From assembly GCA_964636485.1 (NCBI GenBank), contig CAZWSO010000173.1:1-5630 (forward strand): a DNA stretch of 5,630 nucleotides, written 5' to 3'. This DNA comes from CAYXRS01 sp964636485. Lineage in GTDB: Bacteria; Gemmatimonadota; Gemmatimonadetes; Gemmatimonadales; Gemmatimonadaceae. Position numbers and translations under genes: made by a program. Below are positions 1-5,630 of the stretch, piece after piece. How positions within the stretch are numbered: the stretch's first letter is position 1; every line of letters starts with the position of its first letter. The notes under the pieces are model-generated. The model had not been told where the DNA came from. It saw only the letters and a list, made by a program, of their open reading frames with translations, and searched no databases.

Positions 1-290
1 CGCACCACGAACGGCGTGAGTGCGAGCGTCGCCGCGATGCGCAGCGGGCGAACCACCTTCGTGGTGAGGTAGGCGGCCGTGAACGCACCCACGTTCTGTG
101 CGACCCCGCCGACGTCCCAGCCGAAGTGGATGGCGCCCCATGCCGCGAACAAGACGAAGAAGAAGACGGCAAGGTAGACCACTACTGCCGCGGCGCCGTA
201 CTCGGCCAAAAAATGCTTCAGCGACTTTCGCACGAGAGATCCCGACGGTGCGTGTCCTGGGCGCTCCGTTCCGCCCGATCCAGCTTCCAT
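1..290 (-). CDS. DUF1279 / FAM210-like membrane protein, N-terminal part (runs off left edge)
   Basis: The minus strand reads openly from an ATG at 290 to the window edge, 96 complete codons. Residues 1-20 are Gly/Ser/Pro-rich and probably disordered. A lysine-rich amphipathic stretch follows at 21-31 (VRKSLKHFLAEYG), then a hydrophobic transmembrane segment at about 33-54. A second part at 66-96 ends in KVVRPLRIAATLALTPFVV. The order 'LKxFLxEYG - TM helix - AYxxxKxxxPxRIxxTLALTP' is the DUF1279 signature, known from mitochondrial FAM210A/B and bacterial homologues; its biochemical role in bacteria is not established. The family is small, so most of the domain appears present and only the C-terminal tail is missing. 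The start is uncertain. The ATG at 290 has no Shine-Dalgarno sequence, and a GTG at codon 20 (233-231) would give a protein beginning right at the conserved domain. It is transcribed divergently from the aminopeptidase gene. Confidence 0.8.
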   Translation of the reverse strand, partial: MEAGSGGTERPGHAPSGSLVRKSLKHFLAEYGAAAVVVYLAVFFFVLFAAWGAIHFGWDVGGVAQNVGAFTAAYLTTKVVRPLRIAATLALTPFVV

Positions 291-313
291 AGGATAATAC
301 GAATTCCGCAGAT

Positions 314-344
314 GCGGGGGGCCATCCGCCCGGCGATGGCCCGC
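314..344. promoter_or_regulatory. Hairpin / dyad in the divergent intergenic region
   Basis: GGGCCAT (319-325) is perfectly complementary to ATGGCCC (336-342). Inside them CGCC and GGCG can add pairs around a tight loop, and GCGGG (314-318) can alternatively pair with CCCGC (340-344). The element sits 24 bp before the DUF1279 ATG and 60 bp before the aminopeptidase ATG. It could be an operator shared by both genes or a 5' UTR hairpin. No U-tract follows on either strand, so a terminator is unlikely. I cannot assign a regulator. The rest of the 291-403 gap shows no convincing -35/-10 pair. Confidence 0.35.
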
Positions 345-403
345 TGAAGCTGAAATGGGCGGGGACGGTTGGCCGGGCGGCAACACCGATGCTAACCTTC
401 TGA

Positions 404-3034
404 ATGCCGTTCACTTTCCTCGCCCTGCTGCTGCTTGGCGACCCGACCATCGGTCGTGCGCCCGGCGCGTTACCCCTCGACTCCCTAATGGCGCCCGGGG
501 TCTCCCGGGAGCTGGCGCAGCACCGTGCCGGACAGCTTCGCGACGTCAGCTACGATCTCCAGCTCGACCTGACCGCACGAGACAGCGCCCGCGGCGAGGT
601 GACGATCAGATTCGAGCGCCGGCGCCCTGGCGATGTGATCCTGGACTTTCGGGGCCCGTGGCTCGGCGCGGTGCGGGCCAATGGGCGCCCGGTGCAGGCG
701 GCTGAATGGAACGGCGCGCACCTGCGGCTGCCGGCGGCATCGCTCCGCAACGGACCCAATGAGATTCGTGTCCGTTTCACCGCCGCGATCGCGCCATCGG
801 GCGCCAGCATCATCCGCTTTACCGACGCCACAGACGGCAGCGACTACCTCTACACGCTGCTCGTCCCGGCCGATGCGAATCAGCTCTTCCCATGCTTCGA
901 TCAGCCCGACCTCAAGGCCCGATTCACCCTTTCGCTCACCACGCCCCCTGACTGGACAGCGCTGTCGAACGCCCCGCTCGTCCGCGCCGACTCCAACGCG
1001 GGCACGCGCACGCACCGTTTTGCCTCCACCAAGCCGATCAGCACGTATCTGATGGCCTTTGCCGCGGGACCGTGGGCAGCAATCACACCGCAGCATGATG
1101 AGCGCTTTGGGGAGATCACGCTTTACGTACGCGCGTCACGCGCGGCGGAGGTGGAGTCGGATTCGATCGTAGCGCTCAACGTGCGCGCGCTGCACTGGCT
1201 GGAGGAGTATTTTGACAGACCATACCCGTTCGGGAAGCTCGACATGCTGCTCGCACCGGCTTTTCCGTTTGGTGGTATGGAGCACCCGGGCGCGATCTTC
1301 TACAACGAAGACCGGATGATCTTTCGTGAGCGGCCAACGCTCAATCAGCTCATCTCCCGAAAGGCGCTGATCTATCACGAGGTCGCACACCAATGGTTCG
1401 GCGATCTGGTGACCATGGAGTGGTTCGACGACCTCTGGCTGAAGGAGGGGTTCGCCACCTACATGGCCGCCAAGATGCAGGAGGCGTTCGAGCCTGGCAC
1501 AGATGCGTGGAAGACCTTTCACTTGCGGAACAAGCCGCCCGCCTACGCCGTGGATGCCACGGCGGGCACGACCCCGGTATGGCAGGAGCTGGACAACCTG
1601 GATCAGGCCAAGAGCGCCTACGGCCCGATCGTCTACAACAAGGCTCCGTCGGTGCTCAAGCAGCTCGAGTACCTCGTAGGCGAGGATGCGTTCCGGCGCG
1701 GCGTGCAGGATTTCCTTCGACGCCATGCCTTCGCCAACGCCAACTGGCGCGATCTCCTCGCCGCCATTGGTGGTGCGGCGGAGCGGTCACTGGACGAGTG
1801 GGGCACGCGCTACATTCTTCAGCCCGGCATGCCCGTCCTCGAGCAGCGCGTCGAGCTGCGGAATGGCACCATCGAGCGACTGGTGCTGCAGCAGAGGCCG
1901 GCGCGCGAGCTTGCTGCTAACGCCATCTGGCCGATGCGTACGCGAGTCGTGCTGTGGTACCAGAACGCGCCGCCGGTGGAGCTGGCTGTCGAGCTCGAGG
2001 GCGGCGCCACGGAGGTCGCGGAGGCCGTGGGCGCTGCGGCACCCGCCTTCGTCTATGCGAATGCGGGCGATCATGCCTACGCGCTCGTACTTCCCGATTC
2101 GCACTCAGTCGCATGGCTGGAGTACGGCGTCGGCACCGTGCCGGACGATTTCCTCCGTGCCATGCTCTGGGGGTCGATGTGGGACCTCGTGCGCGAGGCG
2201 CGTCTTGCCCCGGCACGTTACATAGAGATGGCGCTGCGAGGCCTTCCCGCGGAAACCGACGAGCAGATCGCGTCGATGATCCTGGCGCGTCTGGTGCGCG
2301 CAACGCGGGCATACCTTTCCCACGAGCAGCGGCAGCAGGTGATCGCCACGGTGGAGACGATGCTCCGGGCGGGAGCGGAAGATGAAGCCAGGCCTTACGG
2401 CCTTCGCAAGCCGCACCTGGACGCACTGATCGCCCTCGCCGAGCGTGCCCCCACGCTGGCCGCACTCGATTCGCTGCTCGATGCCACGCACGCGGCTGGC
2501 GAGCCGCTTCGGGGCCCAACTCGCTGGTCGATCGTCACCATGCTTCTGGCTCGCGATGCACCATCCGCCAGGCAGCGGCTGGCGGAAGAGGTCAGTCGCG
2601 ACACGACACCGGATGGTCGCCGACGCGCCTTCGTCGCCAACGCTGCCGCCCCCGTGAGTGCCGTCAAGCAGGAGTACTTCCAGCGATACCTTACGGATGA
2701 AGCGCTGAACGAGGACTGGGCGACGGCCAGTCTCGAGGCGTTCCATGCACCCGGTCATCAGGCCCTGACACTGGAATTCCTGCTGCCTGCACTCGACACG
2801 CTGCCATGGATACAGCGCAACCGCCGCATCTTCTTTTTGGGTTCCTGGCTTTCCGCGTTCATCGGGACGCGCGACGATCCGGAAGCGCTCGCCATGGTGC
2901 ACCAGTTCCTGCGTGAGACAGGCGGCCACGCTGAAGACCTCAGGCTGAAGGTCCTCCAGGCCACTGACGAACTGGAGCGCACGGTCGCCATACGTCGTGC
3001 GTTCGGGACCGATGCCGTGCATCCCGTGGACTAG
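404..3034 (+). CDS. M1 family zinc aminopeptidase (gluzincin), probably exported
   Basis: The 876-residue protein has the full M1 layout. An N-terminal beta domain (about 45-225) includes the conserved LFPCFDQPDLKA (161-172). The thermolysin-like catalytic domain (about 226-460) carries zinc ligands H325 and H329 in HEVAH, E348 in LKEGFA, general base E326, and the transition-state tyrosine Y411 in IVYNKAP. A beta-sandwich (about 461-545) and a helical C-terminal domain of ERAP1_C type (about 546-876, opening with NAGDHAYALVL) follow. It should remove N-terminal amino acids from peptides. The usual GxMEN exopeptidase motif reads GGMEH (290-294), keeping the amine-binding E293 but with H for N. 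TGA at 401-403 lies in frame directly before the ATG, so no longer start exists. No Shine-Dalgarno sequence precedes it, which suggests a leaderless or weakly initiated mRNA. Residues 4-11 are hydrophobic (TFLALLLL) and could be a short signal peptide lacking basic residues, so export is an inference. All catalytic residues are present. Confidence 0.96.
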   Translation: MPFTFLALLLLGDPTIGRAPGALPLDSLMAPGVSRELAQHRAGQLRDVSYDLQLDLTARDSARGEVTIRFERRRPGDVILDFRGPWLGAVRANGRPVQAAEWNGAHLRLPAASLRNGPNEIRVRFTAAIAPSGASIIRFTDATDGSDYLYTLLVPADANQLFPCFDQPDLKARFTLSLTTPPDWTALSNAPLVRADSNAGTRTHRFASTKPISTYLMAFAAGPWAAITPQHDERFGEITLYVRASRAAEVESDSIVALNVRALHWLEEYFDRPYPFGKLDMLLAPAFPFGGMEHPGAIFYNEDRMIFRERPTLNQLISRKALIYHEVAHQWFGDLVTMEWFDDLWLKEGFATYMAAKMQEAFEPGTDAWKTFHLRNKPPAYAVDATAGTTPVWQELDNLDQAKSAYGPIVYNKAPSVLKQLEYLVGEDAFRRGVQDFLRRHAFANANWRDLLAAIGGAAERSLDEWGTRYILQPGMPVLEQRVELRNGTIERLVLQQRPARELAANAIWPMRTRVVLWYQNAPPVELAVELEGGATEVAEAVGAAAPAFVYANAGDHAYALVLPDSHSVAWLEYGVGTVPDDFLRAMLWGSMWDLVREARLAPARYIEMALRGLPAETDEQIASMILARLVRATRAYLSHEQRQQVIATVETMLRAGAEDEARPYGLRKPHLDALIALAERAPTLAALDSLLDATHAAGEPLRGPTRWSIVTMLLARDAPSARQRLAEEVSRDTTPDGRRRAFVANAAAPVSAVKQEYFQRYLTDEALNEDWATASLEAFHAPGHQALTLEFLLPALDTLPWIQRNRRIFFLGSWLSAFIGTRDDPEALAMVHQFLRETGGHAEDLRLKVLQATDELERTVAIRRAFGTDAVHPVD

Positions 3035-3106
3035 CGGGCGTTATCTCCAGGTGCAGCTGCAGCAGTATTCGCGCAGCGGATCGAGCTGCGGATGCTCTGG
3101 CGCATG

Positions 3107-3118
3107 ACCGGCGCCGGT
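3107..3118. other. 12-bp perfect palindrome between aminopeptidase and cupredoxin genes
   Basis: ACCGGCGCCGGT is a perfect palindrome with no spacer, 65 bp before the cupredoxin-fusion ATG. It could be a dimeric repressor site, but such palindromes arise easily by chance in GC-rich DNA. The rest of the 3035-3131 gap holds only a short GCAGCTGC palindrome (3053-3060) and no recognisable promoter boxes. Confidence 0.2.
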
Positions 3119-3131
3119 GACACGGGCGCGC

Positions 3132-3170
3132 AACCGGAATGCAACTTGCCGGTTCCGAATGCAACTCGGA
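3132..3170 (+). promoter_or_regulatory. Tandem stem-loops with identical ATGCAAC loop segment (candidate leader regulatory element)
   Basis: AATGCAACT occurs at 3138-3146 and again at 3158-3166, exactly 20 bp apart. Each copy is flanked by a different inverted repeat. The first is AACCGG (3132-3137) with CCGGTT (3149-3154), a 6-bp stem. The second is TCCGA (3154-3158) with TCGGA (3166-3170), a 5-bp stem whose loop is exactly ATGCAAC. The second hairpin ends one base before the Shine-Dalgarno region of the downstream gene. The same loop on different stems suggests either an RNA element bound in the loop or a pair of DNA sites two helical turns apart. An alternative pairing, TTGC (3146-3149) with GCAA (3161-3164), would compete with both. 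No known riboswitch or operator is recognised. Confidence 0.45.
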
Positions 3171-3171
3171 C

Positions 3172-3180
3172 GAGAGGGAG
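3172..3180 (+). promoter_or_regulatory. Ribosome binding site of the cupredoxin-fusion gene
   Basis: The purine run GAGAGGGAG lies just upstream of ATG 3183. Aligning GAGAGG (3172-3177) with the anti-Shine-Dalgarno sequence leaves a 5-nt spacer. This run, together with the signal peptide that begins at 3183, decides the start codon over the in-frame GTG at 3117. Confidence 0.75.
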
Positions 3181-3182
3181 CC

Positions 3183-4247
3183 ATGAGCAGAGCCGTCACC
3201 CTGGTGATGGTGCCGCTCCTGATGTGCGCGATGCCCGCGCAGGTGGTGGCGCAGGAGACGCTCGATCGCACCGCGCAGTTTGCTGGCGGGTGGATCGGCG
3301 TACCAGGCGCCCTGGAGACCCACCTTCGTCAGCTCATCTGGCGCCCGGAAGGTGAGGGTGCCTCGCTCGTCAGCACCTCTAATCTGTCCCTCGGCTTCAC
3401 GGTGCACCGACGGCTGCTGGTTGGGAGCACCGTGGCAGTGCAATCGGCAACTGTTCCCGGCTCATCCACGGAGTGGGAGCTGTTGACTCGCGCACGACTG
3501 CTCGATGAGCGCTCTGCACCGGTGGATGCGTCGTTCACGGTCGCGTACAACGGTGCGGCAGGCGGCGTGGGTGGTGACGCTTCGCTGGGAAGGTGGTTGG
3601 GGCGGGTGCGACTGCTTGGGTCGGCTCGCGCGTTCAGTAATGCCTTCGATGAAGGTCGGTCCCGAACTGCTGTCGGCGCCGGTCTGATCGTGCACCCTGC
3701 CGAGGGAGCGATTCCGATCGCCGTGAGCGGTGACCTGCTCGCCTTAACCGATCGGAGCGGTGGCGAGCGTATGGCGTGGAGCGCGGGCCTTCACGTCGGC
3801 ATCGCCCACACCAATCACACAATCGCGCTGTTCGCGACGAATGGGACGAGCGGCACGCTACAGGGGACGTCTCGGGGCACGGCGCGAACCCGTTACGGCA
3901 TCGAGCTCACAGTGCCGATGGCGATCGGGCGCATGTTCGGTTGGTACCCATCTCGCGAGGACGCCCTCGAGGCCGTGACCGAGGACGCTCAGGCTGAGCC
4001 GTCTTTCCGTGCCGGCATGCGGCGTCACCTTTTTGAGCCCCGCGCGATCGAGATCAGAGCAGGGGAGACCGTGGAATGGACCAATCGCGACGCCGTCGTA
4101 CATACGGTAAACGCCGAGGATGGGACGTGGCGGTCGGGCGCGATCGAACCGGGGGAACGGTGGCGCGCTACATTTGGACAGCCCGGACAGTACGTCTTCT
4201 ACTGCGGGCCGCATCCCTACATGCGCGGTGTCGTAATCGTCCGTTAG
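3183..4247 (+). CDS. Secreted beta-barrel-like (DUF5777-like) protein fused to C-terminal blue copper (cupredoxin) domain
   Basis: The protein has 354 residues. Residues 1-24 form a signal peptide: R3, a hydrophobic core at 4-18, and likely cleavage near VVAQ/E. Residues 30-253 are a run of amphipathic beta strands with Gly/aromatic turns, ending RYGIELTVPMAIGRMFG. The pattern, including HTIALFATN (212-220), resembles the DUF5777 predicted outer-membrane barrel family; this is recalled, not searched. An acidic linker (about 256-272) leads to a cupredoxin domain (about 275-354). Its type-1 copper ligands are all visible: H307 (VVHTVN), C341, H344 and M347 (YCGPHPYM). The C-x2-H-x2-M spacing is that of amicyanin and pseudoazurin-like proteins, and the WTNRDAVVHTV strand is typical. 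The likely role is electron transfer or copper handling at the periplasmic or surface side of the envelope. An in-frame GTG at 3117 is rejected because its 22 extra residues would bury the signal peptide. No partner oxidase or reductase is in view. Confidence 0.85.
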   Translation: MSRAVTLVMVPLLMCAMPAQVVAQETLDRTAQFAGGWIGVPGALETHLRQLIWRPEGEGASLVSTSNLSLGFTVHRRLLVGSTVAVQSATVPGSSTEWELLTRARLLDERSAPVDASFTVAYNGAAGGVGGDASLGRWLGRVRLLGSARAFSNAFDEGRSRTAVGAGLIVHPAEGAIPIAVSGDLLALTDRSGGERMAWSAGLHVGIAHTNHTIALFATNGTSGTLQGTSRGTARTRYGIELTVPMAIGRMFGWYPSREDALEAVTEDAQAEPSFRAGMRRHLFEPRAIEIRAGETVEWTNRDAVVHTVNAEDGTWRSGAIEPGERWRATFGQPGQYVFYCGPHPYMRGVVIVR

Positions 4248-4252
4248 TCTTC

Positions 4253-4287
4253 GGACTCGACAGTCCATCGCTGGGGATCCCAACGAT
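4253..4287 (+). terminator. Two adjacent hairpins after the cupredoxin-fusion stop codon (weak terminator candidate)
   Basis: Five bases after the TAG, GGACT (4253-4257) and AGTCC (4262-4266) form a 5-bp stem with loop CGAC. It is immediately followed by a 9-position stem with one C-A mismatch: ATCGCTGGG (4267-4275) against CCCAACGAT (4279-4287), loop GAT. No T-run follows either stem, so intrinsic termination is doubtful. They could instead protect the 3' end of the mRNA or mark a Rho-dependent end. The remaining gap to 4345 shows no clear promoter; ATCCGGAT at 4332-4339 is a short palindrome. Confidence 0.35.
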
Positions 4288-4354
4288 CACAGTACGCGAA
4301 ACGCCGGAAATCCTGCCGTCGTCCGCCGCACATCCGGATTTGCCTGGAGGTGCG

Positions 4355-4387
4355 ATGCCACGTGCGCTACACAGGGAAACTCGATGA
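4355..4387 (+). CDS. Putative 10-residue leader peptide overlapping the oxidoreductase start
   Basis: ATG at 4355 opens a frame encoding MPRALHRETR. It has a full GGAGG Shine-Dalgarno sequence (4346-4350) 4 nt upstream. Its TGA stop (4385-4387) overlaps the ATG of the oxidoreductase in an ATGA arrangement, the classic layout for translational coupling by terminating ribosomes. Its ribosome binding site matches the consensus better than that of the main gene (AGGGA, 4373-4377), which lies inside this frame and would be covered by ribosomes reading it. The peptide is arginine-rich (3 of 10) but has no run of one amino acid that would mark a typical amino-acid attenuator. It may be functional only through its translation. 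The alternative is chance, since such short frames are common. Confidence 0.35.
   Translation: MPRALHRETR
4373..4377 (+). promoter_or_regulatory. Ribosome binding site of the oxidoreductase gene
   Basis: AGGGA lies 6 nt before ATG 4384, a normal spacing. It supports this start, from which the FAD-binding strand begins at residue 3, as is usual in this family. It is nested inside the upstream short open frame. Confidence 0.6.
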
Positions 4388-5630
4388 CCTACGATGCGGT
4401 GATCGTGGGCTCCGGTCCGAACGGCATGGCGGCCGCCATTACCATGGCGAGAGCGGGCCGATCCGTGCTCATGGTGGAAGGAGCGGACACGATCGGCGGT
4501 GGGATGCGCTCCATGGAGTTGACGCTGCCTGGATACGTGCACGACGCCTTCTCGGCGGTTCACCCCCTCGGCATCAGCTCGCCATTCTTTGCCTCGCTAC
4601 CGCTGTCGGAGCACGGGCTGGAGTGGGTGCACGCCCCGGCTCCCCTCGCACATCCGTTCGATCAGGGGCAGCCGGCCATGCTGGAGCACGACATCGCCGC
4701 CACTGCGCGGGCGCTCGGCGAAGATGTCGACGCGTATCGCAGCTGGATGGAGCCGCTGGTGGAGCGGTGGCCTGATCTTCTTCCGGACATCCTGGCACCG
4801 CTGCACTGGCCCGAGCGTCCTGTGCTGCTCGCCAGATTCGGGCTGCGGGCGCTGCGCTCTGCCGAGAGGTTCAGCCGCAGCGTGTTTCGCGGTGAAGCGG
4901 CTCGTGCGCTGTTCGGCGGCATCGCGGCGCACGCTACCATACCGCTGGAGAAGGTGGCTACGGCATCCTTCGGTCTCGTGCTGCTGATTGCCGGACATGC
5001 CTCGGGCTGGCCGCTGGCGCGAGGGGGGTCGCAGCGCATAGCCGATGCGCTCGCATCCTATCTCCGCTCGATTGGCGGGGAGATCCACACAGGCCGTCGT
5101 ATTCAGACGCTCGATGAGTTGCCCTCGTCGCGCGCTATTTTCCTCGACCTGACGGCTCGGCAGTTTCTGCACCTCGCCGGAGAGCGCCTGCCAGCGCGAT
5201 ATCGGCGCTCGCTCGAGCGCTACATCTATGGCATGGGTGTGTTCAAGGTGGACTGGGCGCTCGAGGCGCCCATCCCCTGGCGCTCACCGGAGTGCGCACG
5301 CGGCGCGACCGTGCATCTGTGCGGCTCCTTCGAGGAACTGGCCGACGCCGAGCGCCGCATCTGGAAGGGTGAGCATGTGGAGCGCCCGTATGTGCTGCTC
5401 GCACAGCCATCGCTGTTCGATCCGACGCGTGCTCCCGCCGGGAAGCACGTCGGTTGGGCATACTGTCATGTACCGCACGGCTCCACGCGCGACATGACGG
5501 AGGCTCTGGAACAGCAGGTAGATCGATTCGCGCCGGGATTTCGCGACATCATCCAGGCACGCCACACCATGAACACGGCAGAGCTCGAGGCGCGCAATCC
5601 AAACCTCGTCGGAGGAGACATCAACGGGGG
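4384..5630 (+). CDS. NAD(P)/FAD-dependent oxidoreductase, phytoene desaturase / PYROXD2-like, N-terminal 415 residues (runs off right edge)
   Basis: The frame opens with the Rossmann dinucleotide-binding motif: YDAVIVGSGPNG, with glycines G9, G11 and G14, and the ribose-binding acid E32 after the second strand. It continues with the flavin-superfamily motif GADTIGGGMRS (33-43). LARGGSQRIADAL (211-223) matches the conserved 'P-x-GG-x-x-x-ix-xAL' helix of COG1233 enzymes. The last visible residues, NPNLVGGDINGG from 405, match the segment found in PYROXD2-type oxidoreductases just before the C-terminal FAD-binding motif, which lies outside the window. The full protein is probably 470-530 residues. 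Members include carotenoid desaturases and isomerases and many enzymes of unknown substrate; the LTLPGYVHDAFSAVHPLG region resembles PYROXD2-like members more than true CrtI. FAD binding is well supported, the substrate is not. No carotenoid gene is nearby. The short upstream frame ending in ATGA suggests coupled translation. Confidence 0.92.
   Translation, partial: MTYDAVIVGSGPNGMAAAITMARAGRSVLMVEGADTIGGGMRSMELTLPGYVHDAFSAVHPLGISSPFFASLPLSEHGLEWVHAPAPLAHPFDQGQPAMLEHDIAATARALGEDVDAYRSWMEPLVERWPDLLPDILAPLHWPERPVLLARFGLRALRSAERFSRSVFRGEAARALFGGIAAHATIPLEKVATASFGLVLLIAGHASGWPLARGGSQRIADALASYLRSIGGEIHTGRRIQTLDELPSSRAIFLDLTARQFLHLAGERLPARYRRSLERYIYGMGVFKVDWALEAPIPWRSPECARGATVHLCGSFEELADAERRIWKGEHVERPYVLLAQPSLFDPTRAPAGKHVGWAYCHVPHGSTRDMTEALEQQVDRFAPGFRDIIQARHTMNTAELEARNPNLVGGDING

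Noticed and set aside
294..299. TATTAT on the minus strand (plus strand GATAAT at 293-298) as a -10 promoter box.
   Set aside because: It lies only 3 bp before the DUF1279 ATG, there is no plausible -35 at 16-18 bp on either strand, and it would make sense only if translation begins at the downstream GTG (233). Too weak to list as a promoter.
368..397. TTGGCC - 18 bp - TAACCT as a promoter for the aminopeptidase.
   Set aside because: It matches the sigma-70 consensus at only 4/6 and 3/6 positions, not above chance for this composition.
1136..1726. Minus-strand open frame of about 196 codons opposite the aminopeptidase catalytic domain.
   Set aside because: It is antisense to the zinc-site region, its composition is that of a reverse-frame shadow, and it has no ribosome binding site or recognisable motif.
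2105..3022. Long minus-strand open frame (about 305 codons) opposite the aminopeptidase.
   Set aside because: It lies wholly antisense to a well-supported M1 coding sequence, its translation resembles no family, and long antisense frames are expected in GC-rich genes.
3117..3182. GTG at 3117 as the start of the cupredoxin-fusion gene (22 extra residues).
   Set aside because: The extension is Arg-rich, lacks a ribosome binding site, covers the repeat element, and would bury the clear signal peptide that starts at ATG 3183 behind GAGAGGGAG.
4076..4387. A 103-codon plus-strand frame overlapping the end of the cupredoxin gene and the following gap.
   Set aside because: Its first half is an out-of-frame, Arg-rich shadow of the copper domain. 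Only its last 10 codons, which have their own ribosome binding site, merit a call.

Overview
The window is GC-rich, densely coding bacterial DNA. It holds four genes, two of them cut by the window edges. A predicted signal peptide on a beta-strand-rich, probably outer-membrane barrel protein points to a Gram-negative envelope. The gene types would fit Gemmatimonadota or a similar high-GC diderm lineage, but this is inferred from family impressions only. I see no tRNA, rRNA, CRISPR, insertion sequence or phage gene.

Layout. A minus-strand gene at 1-290 encodes the N-terminal part of a DUF1279 (FAM210-like) membrane protein and runs off the left edge. A 113-bp divergent intergenic region (291-403) contains a strong hairpin. 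The plus strand then carries three genes. The first, 404-3034, is a full-length M1 zinc aminopeptidase. The second, 3183-4247, is a secreted or outer-membrane protein that joins a beta-barrel-like domain (DUF5777-like) to a C-terminal amicyanin/plastocyanin-type blue copper domain. The third, 4384 to the right edge, is the N-terminal 415 residues of a phytoene-desaturase/PYROXD2-type FAD-dependent oxidoreductase.

The two plus-strand intergenic gaps are the most structured parts. Upstream of the copper protein gene, two 20-bp-spaced repeats each place the same ATGCAAC heptamer in the loop of a different stem-loop, directly before the Shine-Dalgarno sequence. Upstream of the oxidoreductase, a 10-codon open frame with its own GGAGG ribosome binding site ends in a TGA that overlaps the oxidoreductase ATG (ATGA), which suggests translational coupling. 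Two back-to-back hairpins follow the copper protein stop codon.

The genes do not form an obvious pathway. The aminopeptidase is probably an exported scavenging or turnover enzyme, the cupredoxin fusion a one-electron carrier or copper protein at the envelope, and the oxidoreductase an FAD enzyme on an unknown substrate. Whether the three plus-strand genes share a transcript cannot be decided here: the gaps of 148 and 136 bp, each with its own signals, favour at least partly separate control. I find no clear evidence of a novel defence or mobile system. The possible novelty lies in the barrel-cupredoxin fusion and the two leader regions.
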